DNA of 64,000 bases from Corynebacterium wankanglinii (GCA_014490595.1 CP061031.1:248001-312000), one strand, 5' to 3'; shown: positions 51,574-61,168, numbered from the stretch's first letter. Translations and numbers: made by a program. The notes: generated from the letters alone by a model not told the origin.

Positions 51574-52386
51574 ATGGAACATCCCGCTTACAGCCAACTG
51601 CGCCCTGTGACCGCCAACGCCGCGGTGGTCTTGGCGCCGAACCCCAGCTACGCGGCGCTCGAGGGGACCAACTCCTGGGTGATCAAGGGGGAGGGGGATC
51701 AGCGCAGCATCGTCGTCGATCCGGGCCCGGAGGATGAAGGCCACCTCAACGTGCTCCACTCGAAGGCGGGGGAGGTCGCGCTTATCCTCCTCACCCACCG
51801 CCACCACGACCACGCGGACGGCGCTGAGCGTTTCCGTCAGCTCACCGGTGCTCCTGTTCGCGCGTTTGACCCGCAGTACAGCTCTGGCGCTGATCCGCTT
51901 AGCGACGGCGAGGTGGTTACCGTCGACGGCGTCACCCCGCAGCTGAAGGTGGTTGCTACACCGGGGCACACCAGCGATTCGGTGTGCTTCTTTGTCTATC
52001 CGGGCGATCCCGCCTCCACCGAGCTGGAAGCCATCATCACCGGCGACACCATCGCCGGTCGCCACACCACCATGATCTCTGAGACGGATGGAGACTTGGG
52101 CGCGTACCTGGACTCCCTGGAGTTGCTCGAGGAGCAGGGCAAAGACATTACCCTGCTCCCGGGCCACGGCCCCGAGGGCGCGGACTTGTCGGCCTACGCC
52201 CGCAAGTACATCGACCGGCGCAACCAGCGCCTGGACCAGATCCGCGAGGCGTTGAAGACCCACGGGGAGAACGCCGACATCAATACCCTCGTGGATGCGA
52301 TCTACGACGACGTGGATCCTGTGCTCCGCGGCGCCGCCGAGCAGTCCACCCGGGTGGCGCTGCGCTACCTCAAGGCAACATCGTAG
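51574..52386 (+). CDS. MBL-fold metallohydrolase
   Basis: 270 aa. Zinc ligands lie in LLTHRHHDHADGA (HxHxDH), TPGHTSDSVCFF, ITGDTIAGR and LPGHGPEG. The C-terminal helical region (RRNQRLDQIREALK) resembles the LACTB2/RNase-like group. Conserved partner of ridA and glxR in Mycobacteriales (Rv3677c-type). Substrate unknown. Convergent with glxR. Confidence 0.93.
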   Translation: MEHPAYSQLRPVTANAAVVLAPNPSYAALEGTNSWVIKGEGDQRSIVVDPGPEDEGHLNVLHSKAGEVALILLTHRHHDHADGAERFRQLTGAPVRAFDPQYSSGADPLSDGEVVTVDGVTPQLKVVATPGHTSDSVCFFVYPGDPASTELEAIITGDTIAGRHTTMISETDGDLGAYLDSLELLEEQGKDITLLPGHGPEGADLSAYARKYIDRRNQRLDQIREALKTHGENADINTLVDAIYDDVDPVLRGAAEQSTRVALRYLKATS

Positions 52387-52470
52387 GCGACGGTAGAAAA
52401 AGCTAGCGCGCCGCTTGTCCATCCCGGACGGCGGCGCGTGTTGTAGAAAACCGCAAAACGGTGGCTGGTG

Positions 52471-53154
52471 CTACCGGGCGCGGCGGGCGAGATGCTCGGT
52501 GTCCACAATAAGCACGCTCTTGCCCTCTAGGCGGATCCACCCGCGGTGGGCGAACGTGGCCAGCGCCTTGTTCACAGTTTCGCGGGAGGCGCCGACGAGC
52601 TGGGCGATTTCCTCCTGGGTCAGGTCGTGGTTGACGCGCAGCGCGCCACCCTCGTGGGTGCCGAAGCGGTTGGCAAGCTGCAGCAGCGTCTTGGCAACAC
52701 GGCCCGGCACGTCGGTGAAGATGAGGTCTGCCAGGGATGCGTTGGTGCGGCGCAGGCGGCGAGCCAGGACTCGCAGGAGCTGCTGGGAAATCTCCGGGTG
52801 GGTATCAATCCAGGTCCGCAGCATCTTGGAGTCCATGGATGCGCAGGTGACCTCGGTGACGCACACGGCGGAGGAGGTGCGCGGGCCGGGGTCGAAGATG
52901 GACAGCTCCCCGAACATGTCGGACGGGCCCATCACGGAAAGCAGGTTCTCGCGGCCGTCCGGGGCGTGGCGGGCGAGCTTAATCTTGCCTTCGATGATGA
53001 TGTAGAGGCGGTCGCCCGGCTCACCCTCGTCGAAGATGGTGGTGCCTTTGGGGAAGGTCACCGTGTCCATCTCGCTGATCAGCTCGGCAACTGCTTCCGG
53101 GTCTACGCCCTGGAAAATGCCGGCGCGAGCCAGGGTGTCCTGTACGCCTTCCAT
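52471..53154 (-). CDS. glxR: CRP/FNR-type global regulator GlxR
   Basis: 227 aa from ATG 53154 with GGAGGA upstream, identical in length to C. glutamicum GlxR; upstream in-frame starts lack a ribosome site. The cAMP-binding domain has [20 protein letters not shown] and [18 protein letters not shown], the phosphate-binding cassette. The C-terminal winged helix has [30 protein letters not shown]. Global regulator of carbon metabolism, respiration and many other genes, binding TGTGA-N6-TCACA. Confidence 0.97.
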   Translation of the reverse strand: MEGVQDTLARAGIFQGVDPEAVAELISEMDTVTFPKGTTIFDEGEPGDRLYIIIEGKIKLARHAPDGRENLLSVMGPSDMFGELSIFDPGPRTSSAVCVTEVTCASMDSKMLRTWIDTHPEISQQLLRVLARRLRRTNASLADLIFTDVPGRVAKTLLQLANRFGTHEGGALRVNHDLTQEEIAQLVGASRETVNKALATFAHRGWIRLEGKSVLIVDTEHLARRAR

Positions 53155-53286
53155 GTGTCCTCCTCGGTTCGGGCAGCTGCGATCCGTGGAAGTGGTCACT
53201 CTCCACCCGGTTTTTCGCGGCCGTCACATTGCCTCCCGCACTCTACCACTGCCATCGTCTGGCGGGCAGGTGTTTGGGAAGTTCGT

Positions 53287-53376
53287 CTAATCCACCACTC
53301 GCGTCTCAAGCCGCTCCATCGCCAGCGGGAACGCTCCGAGTACCACCGGGATCAGCAACACGAGAATGAGTTTCAT
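53287..53376 (-). CDS. Putative 29-aa membrane peptide upstream of glxR
   Basis: ATG 53376 to TAG 53287 reads [29 protein letters not shown]: one hydrophobic helix then a short charged tail. An alternative ATG at 53385 adds three residues. It lies 132 bp before glxR in the same direction and is divergent from nth, where mycobacteria also carry a small membrane-protein gene. No clear ribosome site is visible, so it could be spurious. Confidence 0.45.
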   Translation of the reverse strand: MKLILVLLIPVVLGAFPLAMERLETRVVD

Positions 53377-53406
53377 GGGTGTCATTCTACGAGACCGATT
53401 AGTAGC

Positions 53407-54189
53407 ATGTTCCCCATGCCGTCGACCACCCCGAAGAAGCACCGCCGACCCGGAGCGCACCCGGCGGCGAAAGGTACAGAGACGGAGATCGGCCGCACCC
53501 GTCGCGCCCGCCGCGTCAACCGCACGTTGGCGCTGACGTTCCCGGACGCGCACGCGGAGCTGGATTTTTCCAATCCACTTGAGTTGCTGGTGGCCACGGT
53601 GCTGTCAGCTCAAACCACGGACGCGCGGGTCAACATGGTCACACCTGCGTTGTTTGCCGCGTATCCCACTGCCCACGCCTACGCAGAAGCGAACCAAGCC
53701 GAGGTGGAGGAGATCATCCGCTCGACCGGCTTCTTCCGGTCCAAGGCGAAAAACCTCATCGGTTTGGGGCAAACGTTGGTGGCGGACTTCGGCGGGGAGG
53801 TACCTACCGCGCTCGAGGACCTGGTCACTTTGCCGGGGGTGGGCCGTAAGACGGCGCACGTGGTGCGAGGCAACGCGTTCGGTCTGCCGGGGCTGACGGT
53901 GGACACTCACTTTCAGCGTTTAGTCAAACGGCTCATGCTCACCGAGGAGACGGATCCGGTGAAGATCGAGCACGCCGTAGCGGACCTGATCGAGCGCCGT
54001 GAGTGGACCATGTTCTCCCACCGCATCATCTTCCACGGCCGCCGCATCTGCCACGCCCGCAAGCCGGCCTGCGGCGTGTGCCCGATCGCCTTCGATTGCC
54101 CGAGCTTCGGCGCTGGCCCCACCGAGCCTGAGGAGGCGGCGGACCTGGTCACCGGGCCGGAGCGCGACCACATTCTGGGGATGGCATGA
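53407..54189 (+). CDS. nth: Endonuclease III
   Basis: Base-excision-repair glycosylase/AP lyase for oxidised pyrimidines. About 260 aa from ATG 53407, or 257 from ATG 53416. It has the helix-hairpin-helix with catalytic Lys ([14 protein letters not shown]), the catalytic Asp in [14 protein letters not shown], and the [4Fe-4S] motif C-x6-C-x2-C-x5-C ([17 protein letters not shown]). The basic N-terminal extension ([10 protein letters not shown]) is typical of actinobacterial forms. The stop overlaps the TlpA-like gene by 4 bp (ATGA). Confidence 0.96.
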   Translation: MFPMPSTTPKKHRRPGAHPAAKGTETEIGRTRRARRVNRTLALTFPDAHAELDFSNPLELLVATVLSAQTTDARVNMVTPALFAAYPTAHAYAEANQAEVEEIIRSTGFFRSKAKNLIGLGQTLVADFGGEVPTALEDLVTLPGVGRKTAHVVRGNAFGLPGLTVDTHFQRLVKRLMLTEETDPVKIEHAVADLIERREWTMFSHRIIFHGRRICHARKPACGVCPIAFDCPSFGAGPTEPEEAADLVTGPERDHILGMA

Positions 54190-54728
54190 AGCGCTCGATC
54201 TGGATCAGCGTCATCGTCATCGTGGCTGTGACCGCCCTGGTGATCGTGGGGGCGCGCAGTTTGCTTATGGACGATCCTTCGGCGGATCCCGCAGCCGAAC
54301 ACAGCGCCGCCGAGACGGTGGTGCCTGACAGGCCCGACTGCCCGGCCGGCATCGACTTGCCGTGCTTGGGGGGAGAGGTGGCCGGGGCAGCGAAGGAGGT
54401 CACGGTAGTCAACGTGTGGGCGTGGTGGTGCCAGCCGTGCCGCGCGGAGCTGCCGGCGGTGCAGGAGTTTGCCCGCACCCACCCGGAATACTCCGTGGTG
54501 GGTGTGCACGCCGATGGCAACGCGGCTAACGGCGCGGCGCTGCTCGACGATCTGGGGGTGGATCTGCCCAGCTACCAGGACGGCTCTGGCGCCTTCGCCG
54601 CGGCTCAGGGCTTGCCCCCGGTGGTTCCCGTGACCGTGGTGCTGCGGGGCGGGGAACAGGTGGCGGTATTCGCCCGCGAGTTCACGTCCGCGGACGAGCT
54701 CGCGGAGGCCGTCGAGGGGGCGCTCTAG
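54186..54728 (+). CDS. TlpA/ResA-like membrane-anchored thiol-disulfide protein
   Basis: 180 aa. An N-terminal signal anchor ([19 protein letters not shown]) is followed by a thioredoxin fold with the redox motif [15 protein letters not shown] and the cis-Pro near PPVVPVTVV. An additional Cys pair ([12 protein letters not shown]) precedes the domain. Extracytoplasmic, probably reducing or oxidising exported proteins or cytochromes. Operon nth-tlpA-nudix-marP with overlaps or near-overlaps. Confidence 0.92.
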   Translation: MKRSIWISVIVIVAVTALVIVGARSLLMDDPSADPAAEHSAAETVVPDRPDCPAGIDLPCLGGEVAGAAKEVTVVNVWAWWCQPCRAELPAVQEFARTHPEYSVVGVHADGNAANGAALLDDLGVDLPSYQDGSGAFAAAQGLPPVVPVTVVLRGGEQVAVFAREFTSADELAEAVEGAL

Positions 54729-55427
54729 ATGGACGCGCAGCTGCGGCCGGACCGTGCGCCTGTGTGGCTGAAGCAGCTGGTGGATGCCATCGAGGCAGGG
54801 GGAAGTGCAATCCCGCGCAGGTTGCTGTCGCCGCGGGTTCACCAGCGCGGAGGGGACGATCAGGCAGCGGTGTTGATCCTGTTTGCGGGTGATCCGCGGG
54901 CCACGCAGCTGCCGGAGGACGCGCGGGTGCTGATCACGCATCGCACTCCGCACATGCGCAGCCACTCCGGGCAGATGGCGTTCCCAGGCGGGCACATCGA
55001 CGCCGCAGACGGCGGGCCGGTGAACGCCGCGCTGCGGGAGGCGGAAGAGGAAACCGGCCTTGACCCGGATAGGGTAATCCCGCTGGCCCTGCTCGACACA
55101 GCGACGACCGGGGGCAGCAACCGCCGGGTACGCCCGGTGGTGGCCTTCACACCTGAGCCGGGGAACGTGTACCCGGCAAGCGAGGAGGAAACGGACGCGG
55201 TCTTTTTCGTCCCGGTGCGCGCGTTGGTGGACCCGGCGAATCGGGCGATGCTGGGGATCAAGGAGTGGGCGGGCCCGGCGTTTTGGGCCGGGGAGTACCT
55301 GGTGTGGGGTTTTACCGGCCTGCTGCTCGCGGTGGTGCTGGATCTAGGCGGTTGGGTGCGGCCGTGGGACGAGAAGCCGGGCGACTTGCGGGCTGCGCTG
55401 GCGCGTTCCGCTAACCGCGAGCGGTAA
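54729..55427 (+). CDS. NUDIX hydrolase (CoA pyrophosphatase-like)
   Basis: 232 aa starting at the base after the TlpA stop. The Nudix box is GGHIDAADGGPVNAALREAEEETGL (fits GX5EX7REXXEEXG apart from the first Glu). It is preceded by THRTPHMRSHSGQMAFPGG, the UPF0035/CoA-pyrophosphatase pattern (LxxHxGQxxFPGG). It probably hydrolyses CoA or a related nucleotide diphosphate. Conserved between the thioredoxin-like gene and marP in Mycobacteriales. Confidence 0.92.
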   Translation: MDAQLRPDRAPVWLKQLVDAIEAGGSAIPRRLLSPRVHQRGGDDQAAVLILFAGDPRATQLPEDARVLITHRTPHMRSHSGQMAFPGGHIDAADGGPVNAALREAEEETGLDPDRVIPLALLDTATTGGSNRRVRPVVAFTPEPGNVYPASEEETDAVFFVPVRALVDPANRAMLGIKEWAGPAFWAGEYLVWGFTGLLLAVVLDLGGWVRPWDEKPGDLRAALARSANRER

Positions 55428-55437
55428 CATCTCCGGA

Positions 55438-56625
55438 ATGCACCTGGTTATCGACGTCCTGCTCGTGCTCGCCGTCATCGCGGCCTTCATCAGCGGGTGG
55501 CGCCAGGGAGCCTTCTCGGCGGTGGTTTCCGCCGTCGGGATCGTCGCCGGGCTGGTCATCGGTCTGGCGCTGGCCCCCTTCGCCATTGACCTCGCCGAAT
55601 CCCAGATCGCACGCATTGTGCTGCTCATCGCCGTTATCGTCCTGTTCGTGGGTGTGGGCAACCTCGTTGGCGCAACGGTGGGCGGCAGCGTCCGGAGTCG
55701 CATGCGGTCACAGAGTCGCCGGGCTGTGGACTCCGTGCTCGGGGCCGTGTTCCAGTCGGTGGCGGTGGCGGCCGTGCTGTGGTTCATCTCCATCCCGCTC
55801 GCCGCCTCGGTACCGGGCGAGCTGGGCGAGGGGATCCGCTCCTCCCGCGTCTTCGGCGGTATCAATGCCGCTGCGCCTGAGAACGCCTCCAAGCTGCCCG
55901 CGAGGTTCGCCGCGCTTCTCGACGAATCCGGGCTGCCGCCCTTGGTGCCCCCCTTCGAATCGCCGCGTGGGGCCCAGGTGGCGGCGCCGAGTGAAGAAGC
56001 GGTGAGGCCGGAGGTCGTCGAGAAGCTGCGCCCGAGCGTCGTGCACGTGATGGGCGATGCGGAAAGCTGCCGCCGCAGGTTGATGGGCTCCGGGTTTGTC
56101 ATCGAGGACGGTTACGTCCTCACCAACGCGCACGTGGTGGCCGGCACGCAGCGCGTTGCGCTAGACACCGTGTTGGGGGTCAAGCCTGCGGAAGTGGTGC
56201 TCTACGACCCCGACACCGACATCGCAGTGCTGCGCGCGGACCAGCTCGGTCTGCCCGCGCTGCGTTGGGCTGGCGGCGAGCTCGCGCCGGGCGGCGACGC
56301 GATGATCATGGGGTATCCGAAGTCCGGGCCTTTCGAGGCGGCCCCGGTGCGCATCCGAGGGAAGCTGGAGATTGCCGGGCCAGACATTTACACCACTGGG
56401 CGGGTGGAGCGCGAGGCGTACACGATCCGCGGCAACATCCGGCAGGGCAACTCCGGCGGGCCGCTGCTCACCCCGGATGGCGAGGTGGCCGGCATGATTT
56501 TCGGGGCGTCCCTGGATACCTCTGAAACGGGATACGCGCTGACTGCACACCAGGTGCAGCAGCGCGTAGGGGATGTGCGGAGCCTGCGCGGCCCCGCGGA
56601 CACTCAGGCCTGCGTTAGCGGTTAA
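55438..56625 (+). CDS. marP: MarP-like periplasmic serine protease
   Basis: 395 aa. An N-terminal CvpA-like domain with four transmembrane helices is followed by a trypsin-like domain. The triad is His in LTNAHVVAG, Asp in DTDIAVLRAD and Ser in QGNSGGPLL. A Cys in ESCRRR and one in QACVSG could form the disulfide known in the mycobacterial enzyme. In M. tuberculosis MarP supports acid and oxidative-stress survival by activating a peptidoglycan hydrolase; a similar envelope-stress role is inferred here. The stop overlaps the convergent holin-like gene by 11 bp. Confidence 0.93.
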   Translation: MHLVIDVLLVLAVIAAFISGWRQGAFSAVVSAVGIVAGLVIGLALAPFAIDLAESQIARIVLLIAVIVLFVGVGNLVGATVGGSVRSRMRSQSRRAVDSVLGAVFQSVAVAAVLWFISIPLAASVPGELGEGIRSSRVFGGINAAAPENASKLPARFAALLDESGLPPLVPPFESPRGAQVAAPSEEAVRPEVVEKLRPSVVHVMGDAESCRRRLMGSGFVIEDGYVLTNAHVVAGTQRVALDTVLGVKPAEVVLYDPDTDIAVLRADQLGLPALRWAGGELAPGGDAMIMGYPKSGPFEAAPVRIRGKLEIAGPDIYTTGRVEREAYTIRGNIRQGNSGGPLLTPDGEVAGMIFGASLDTSETGYALTAHQVQQRVGDVRSLRGPADTQACVSG

Positions 56626-57171
56626 CGGCAGTGGAGCCGGAGCGCGGGACGGAAGAACCGGTGCCCGTGGAGGTGTAGAGACCGGCCTCGTCCTTGGCCA
56701 GGTTCTTTGGGCCTGGCCCGGCTTGAGGTTCTTCAGCTCGTTGACGGACTCGATGGTCTTCTCCGGCGCCTTGATCTTCTTGATCTTTTTGAAGCCGATG
56801 AAAGCGATCAGGCCGGACAGCGCCAGCATGAGCAGGAAGACGATGAGGAACGCCCAGCCGCGGTGCATCCAGGAAGCGAGCATCTCAGCCAGCGCGAAGA
56901 AGAGGAAGAAGGTGGAGTACAGGGCGATAACGCCAGCCACGGCGAACATGCCGCCGCCCACAGCGCCCTTCTTCACCTCGCCGACTACTTCAGCCTTGGC
57001 CAGCTCGATCTCACCGCGGACCAGGGTGGAGACCTGCTGGGAAGCGTTGGAGATCAGGGTGCCGATAGAGTCGTTGCCCGGCTGGGTGGCGTAGGTGTCG
57101 CGCAGCGGAATGGAATCCACCTTGGCGTTCACGGCGGTGGAGCCGCTGGTGTAGAGGCCTTCGTTGCTCAC
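56615..57171 (-). pseudogene. Actinobacterial Holin-X-family membrane protein, one frameshift
   Basis: Starts at ATG 57171 (MSNEGLYTSGSTAVNAKV). A helical N-terminal region (DSIGTLISNASQQVSTLVRGEIELAKAEV) is followed by two transmembrane helices (GGGMFAVAGVIALYSTFFLFFAL and GWAFLIVFLLMLALSGLIAF), as in the phage-holin-3-6 family of chromosomal proteins. The frame breaks at 56706-56708 (three T, four expected on the plus strand). Correcting it joins GQAQ to KNLAKDEAGLYTSTGTGSS and ends at TAA 56615-56617, about 185 aa. The C-terminus repeats the N-terminal GLYTS and GSTAVN motifs. Despite the family name it is not part of a prophage. Confidence 0.85.
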
Positions 57172-57280
57172 TGTTGTTCACCTTCCTGGGTGGCAATCAC
57201 GTGGCACCCGGGAAGGTGCCTGGAAATTCTTCACACGATGTTAGCGATACGCGGGGGTGTTTGCCCGAATCGGGGTGAAA

Positions 57281-58108
57281 CTAGGCGGAACGGCGCTTCT
57301 CGCCTGCACCCTTGCCGGAGCCTGAAACGGCGCGCGCAATGAGTACGCCCGCCACCGCCAGAGCGGTCACGCCCGCGATCACCCCGGCGCCGATGCCCAC
57401 CTCGCGCGCGTTGGGCATCTGGATCAGCGGCTCCGGGTTTTTGAAAGTGCGGGCCTGCCAGCCGTTTGCCAGCGCGTGCTTTTTCAGCGCCCGGTCGGGG
57501 TTGACCGCCACCGGGTTGCCCACCAGTTCCAGCATGGGGATGTCGGTGGCGGAGTCCGAGTAGGCGAAGCTGGCGTCCAGGTCGAAGCTGTGATCGGCGG
57601 CGAACTGGCGTACCGCCTCCGCCTTCGCCTCGCCCTTGAGGTAGCGGGTGATCTCGCCGGTGAGCTTGCCGTTTTCAATCGCCATCTCGGTGGCGACGAC
57701 GGTGTCCACGCCCAGCTCCTGGGCAATCGGCTCGACCAGTATTTTCGCCGAGGCGGAGATGATGATGATGTGGTGGCCTTTGGCCTTGTGGGCGTCGATA
57801 AGCTCGCGCGCTTCGGCGTAGATGGCCGGCGCCACCACTTCGCGCAGAGTGTCACGAGTGATGCGCTGGATGTCATCTACCTCCCACCCGGCGACCATCT
57901 GCGCGAGCGCGTCGCGGGTGGAGTCCATCTTCTCGCTGGATTGGCCCATCAGCATGTACTGCGCCTTGCTCAGGTAGAGGTCCCATGCTTCTTGGCGGGT
58001 AATCATCCCGTTGTGCAGGAACTCTTTGCCGAAGGCGAACGCGGATGACGTGGCAATGATCGTCTTATCCAGGTCGAAGAAGGCCGCCACCGGCGTGTTA
58101 GCAGACAT
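57281..58108 (-). CDS. HAD-IB family phosphatase (SerB-like) with C-terminal membrane helix
   Basis: 275 aa. Catalytic DLDKT at residues 12-16, motif II in IIISASAKILV, Lys in LKGEAKAEAV, motif III in YSDSATDIPMLELVGNPVAVNPD. A C-terminal hydrophobic helix (GIGAGVIAGVTALAVAGVLIA) and basic tail anchor it to the membrane. Equivalent to the HAD gene that sits divergent from ssd in mycobacteria. Substrate unknown; a phosphorylated lipid head group or phosphoserine are possibilities. Confidence 0.92.
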   Translation of the reverse strand: MSANTPVAAFFDLDKTIIATSSAFAFGKEFLHNGMITRQEAWDLYLSKAQYMLMGQSSEKMDSTRDALAQMVAGWEVDDIQRITRDTLREVVAPAIYAEARELIDAHKAKGHHIIIISASAKILVEPIAQELGVDTVVATEMAIENGKLTGEITRYLKGEAKAEAVRQFAADHSFDLDASFAYSDSATDIPMLELVGNPVAVNPDRALKKHALANGWQARTFKNPEPLIQMPNAREVGIGAGVIAGVTALAVAGVLIARAVSGSGKGAGEKRRSA

Positions 58109-58183
58109 GGTGAGCAGTGTAGACCTCCGACCCTACGGGTGCGTAGCTACTGCCTGTGAAACGGGTGTGTCTCGTGTTGCGAC

Positions 58184-58235
58184 TTATCCACAGCGCGTTT
58201 GTTGTGGTGTCCGCGAACTGGGCGGGTTATCCACA
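58184..58235 (+). promoter_or_regulatory. Two perfect DnaA boxes upstream of ssd/tad genes
   Basis: TTATCCACA occurs at 58184-58192 and 58227-58235, same strand and 43 bp apart, in the divergent spacer between the HAD gene and ssd. No dnaA, dnaN or other origin genes are near, so a titration or transcriptional control site is likelier than an origin. Confidence 0.5.
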
Positions 58236-58286
58236 GAAAATCTCAGGCCTATTGTTTCGCTTGTGCCGGAGTTGCACGCTACGGGC

Positions 58287-59303
58287 ATGAAACAGACGAA
58301 TTCCGGCACCATCGTTGTCGCGGTGGCCGACCCGACCCTGCACGCGGAAGCCATCCACATTGCCGCCGCCACCGGCCGCCAGGTCATCGACGCTGCGGAC
58401 GACACCCAGCTCACTCGCTACGCTTCCAAGGCGCTCGCCGTGCTTATCGACGACCTCCGGGCCCCCACCCTCGGCCCCATCGCCCGCGCCCCGAACGTCT
58501 TTGCCGTGGCGGCGGATACCACCCCAGCCGCGCTGCGCGATGACGTCTACGCCCTGCCGGCCCAGGCCGCGGATGTCCTACGTGGAATCGGGGCGCTGTC
58601 GCTCGCGCCGCCTTCGGGGGCCGAGGACGGGAAGGTGATCGCAGTGCTCGGGGCCTGCGGCGGGGCCGGGGCATCTGTGCTGGCCGCTTCGGTGTGCCGG
58701 GCGGCGGAGGATGCGACGTTGGTGGATGCGCAGCGCTACTCCGGGGGCCTGGATCTGCTGCTGGGGCTGGAGCACACGCCCGGCGCGCGGTGGGGTGAGG
58801 TCGATTTCGGCGCGGGTGGAGCAGTCTCGCGCGCTGAGCTGCGCGGTGCCCTGCCCACCACGGACGACGGGATAGCGCTGTTGACCTTCCCCCGCACGTC
58901 GGTTGCGGACCCGTTCCGCCTCGGGGCGGCGGAGGTCAGCGCGGTAGCCGCGGCGTCGTCCTCTGCCGGGGTCACGGTGGTGGATGCGCCGCTGGAGCTC
59001 CTGCCGGACCGCTGTGACCTCGCAGTGATTGTGCTGCGGCCTGAGTTGCGCGCTGCCGCCGCAGCTGCGCGGATGGTGGCCGAGTGCAAAGCCGCCGGGG
59101 TGGCCAGCGTGCTCGTGCTGCGGCAGGGCGCGTGGGCGTCCCTGGAGCCCGGGCAGGTAGAAGACACCGCAAAGGCCACGGTGGTCGGACAGCTCCAGGA
59201 CGTTCGGGGGCTGACCAAGCAGCTGGACCAGTCGGGGCTGCCGGTGAAACTGCCGCGCACGATCGCCCGTGCCGCTGAGGCTGTGCTCGGGGAGGTGGCC
59301 TAG
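58287..59303 (+). CDS. ssd: CpaE-like/septum-site-determining protein Ssd
   Basis: 338 aa from ATG 58287. An N-terminal receiver-like domain is followed by a MinD/ParA-like fold. The deviant Walker A is LGACGGAGASVLAAS, where the signature Lys is replaced. The later switch-like Asp region is VTVVDAPLELLP. It is first of the Tad-type genes and abuts tadA at 59304. In mycobacteria the homologue (Rv3660c) affects septum formation; in Tad systems CpaE localises the secretion machine. Either role is possible. Confidence 0.88.
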   Translation: MKQTNSGTIVVAVADPTLHAEAIHIAAATGRQVIDAADDTQLTRYASKALAVLIDDLRAPTLGPIARAPNVFAVAADTTPAALRDDVYALPAQAADVLRGIGALSLAPPSGAEDGKVIAVLGACGGAGASVLAASVCRAAEDATLVDAQRYSGGLDLLLGLEHTPGARWGEVDFGAGGAVSRAELRGALPTTDDGIALLTFPRTSVADPFRLGAAEVSAVAAASSSAGVTVVDAPLELLPDRCDLAVIVLRPELRAAAAAARMVAECKAAGVASVLVLRQGAWASLEPGQVEDTAKATVVGQLQDVRGLTKQLDQSGLPVKLPRTIARAAEAVLGEVA

Positions 59304-60425
59304 ATGGACGACGTGCTCGCCCGTGTGAAGCGCCGCCTGGCCGACGAGCCCGCTCAACCCGATCCGGCTCGAGTTGCCGCAATTATCCGCGAGGAGGCGG
59401 TGGTGATCAGCGATATCGGGGTTCTGGACATCATGCGCAAGCTGCGCGACGACACTACCGGGGCCGGCCCATTGGAGGCCTTGCTGGCAGATCCGGCCGT
59501 GACCGATATCTGTGTCAACGGACCCAACGAAGTGTATGTGGATACCGGCGAAGGCCTACAGCGCTCGGAGATGGCATTCGATTCCGAGGCGTCCGTGCGT
59601 CGCCTGGCCACCCGGTTGGCTGTGAGCTGCGGGCGCCGGCTCGACGATGCGCAGCCGTTCTGCGACGGCCACGTCACCCGCGACAACGGCACCCTGCTTC
59701 GATTCCACGCCGTATTGGCACCCACCGCTCAAACGGGCACGTGCATCTCTCTCCGCGTGTTGCGCACCGCCTCGGCCACGCTGGATCAGCTGGTGGCGCG
59801 CGGGGCGATGGATGCGCAGCGGGCTGCGCTGCTGCGCAGGATCGTGGCGCAACGTAAGGCGTTCGTTGTAGTCGGCGGCACAGGTTCCGGCAAGACCACG
59901 CTGCTGTCGGCATTACTGGCGGAGGTGGATCCCGCCGAGCGCATCGTGGCCATCGAGGACACGCTGGAGCTCACGCCCGCCCATCCGCACGTGGTCAACC
60001 TGACCAGCCGAGGCGCTAACGCTGAAGGAGCGGGCGCGATCACGATCGCGGACCTCGTGCGCCAATCCCTGCGCATGCGCCCGGACCGGATTGTTGTGGG
60101 GGAGATCCGCGGCGGGGAAGTGGTGGACCTGCTGGCGGCGCTCAACACCGGCCACGACGGCGGGGCCGGCACGCTGCACGCCAATTCCATTGAGGAGGTG
60201 CCAGCCCGCTTCGAGGCGCTGGCCGCGTTGGGAGGCTTGGACCGCGCCGGGCTGCACTCGCAGCTGGCGGCGGCGATCGACGTAGTCCTCGTAGTCAAGC
60301 GCCGTGCCGACGGAACCCGCTTTCTCCAGCAGGTTGGCGTGCTCGAGGGCGAGCCGGTGCGAGCGCGGGTGGTGTGGGACGCCGAGCGCGGGGAGCTCGC
60401 CGGATACGCGGAGCTGCTCCCATGA
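59304..60425 (+). CDS. tadA: Tad-type secretion ATPase TadA
   Basis: 373 aa, GspE/TadA family. Walker A VVGGTGSGKTTLLSALL, Asp box IVAIEDTLEL, Walker B MRPDRIVVGEIRGGEVVDLL and His box GHDGGAGTLHANS are all present. It powers assembly of Flp pili. The start directly follows the ssd stop, and the stop overlaps tadB (ATGA at 60422-60425). Confidence 0.95.
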   Translation: MDDVLARVKRRLADEPAQPDPARVAAIIREEAVVISDIGVLDIMRKLRDDTTGAGPLEALLADPAVTDICVNGPNEVYVDTGEGLQRSEMAFDSEASVRRLATRLAVSCGRRLDDAQPFCDGHVTRDNGTLLRFHAVLAPTAQTGTCISLRVLRTASATLDQLVARGAMDAQRAALLRRIVAQRKAFVVVGGTGSGKTTLLSALLAEVDPAERIVAIEDTLELTPAHPHVVNLTSRGANAEGAGAITIADLVRQSLRMRPDRIVVGEIRGGEVVDLLAALNTGHDGGAGTLHANSIEEVPARFEALAALGGLDRAGLHSQLAAAIDVVLVVKRRADGTRFLQQVGVLEGEPVRARVVWDAERGELAGYAELLP

Positions 60426-61168
60426 TCGCAGCACTCCTCATCGCCGGAGCAGCCGCAGTAGCGGGACCGGCCCCGGTCGGACGCGTGGCGGACGGTGCCC
60501 GCCGCTCCGCGCCCCGGATCATCCCCGTCACCGTCGTTTTCGCCACCGCGTGCGCGGTCATGGTCGGACGCGTCAGCTTAGTGGTTGCCGCCGCGATGGC
60601 CGGCGCTACCGCCGTGCACGTGATGCGCACGCGGCGTGCCACCAAGGTTGCGCGTCGCAGGAGTGCCGCAGCTGCCTCCTACCTCGGCGCGGTCTCGGCG
60701 AACTTGGAAGCGGGCGCGACTCTTCCGGACGCGTTGGCTAGGGCCGGGGAACAGGTGGAAGAGACGCAGCTGCGCGGGGATGCGAGGCGAATCGCACACC
60801 AGGCGCGCACCGGGACCCAGTTGGACCCGCGGACCCCGGAGCTGCGGCGCCTCGGTGCGTTGTGGGCGATCTCCACGTCACGCGGGGTGCCGCTGGCCCG
60901 GCTCGTGGCGGCGCTTCGGGACGACATCGATCACGCCAACCGGCACCGCGACGCCACCCGGGCCGCGCTTGCCGGACCGCAGACCACCGCAGCCGTGCTC
61001 GCCGCGCTCCCCGTGGCCGGTGTGCTTATGGGGGCCGCGATGGGAGCGTCGCCGCTCGCGTTTCTCACCGGGGGCGGGATTGGGGGCGTGCTGCTGGTGG
61101 TGGGGACAGCAATGGTGTGTGCCGGGGTGCTGGTCTCCGGCTGGATTATTCAGGGGGCGAGTACATGA
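60422..61168 (+). CDS. tadB: Tad-type membrane platform protein TadB
   Basis: 248 aa from ATG 60422, overlapping tadA. An N-terminal hydrophobic segment is followed by the cytoplasmic GspF-like domain (SAAAASYLGAVSANLEAGATLPDALARAG, GVPLARLVAALRDDI) and two C-terminal helices. Inner-membrane platform for the TadA ATPase. The stop overlaps tadC by 4 bp. Confidence 0.92.
   Translation: MIAALLIAGAAAVAGPAPVGRVADGARRSAPRIIPVTVVFATACAVMVGRVSLVVAAAMAGATAVHVMRTRRATKVARRRSAAAASYLGAVSANLEAGATLPDALARAGEQVEETQLRGDARRIAHQARTGTQLDPRTPELRRLGALWAISTSRGVPLARLVAALRDDIDHANRHRDATRAALAGPQTTAAVLAALPVAGVLMGAAMGASPLAFLTGGGIGGVLLVVGTAMVCAGVLVSGWIIQGAST

Noticed and set aside
56615..57171. Prophage remnant suggested by a holin-family gene
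   Set aside because: The family is a chromosomal actinobacterial membrane protein; no integrase, capsid or lysis genes are nearby.
58184..58235. Replication origin from two DnaA boxes
   Set aside because: No dnaA, dnaN, recF, gyrB or rpmH nearby and no larger box cluster.
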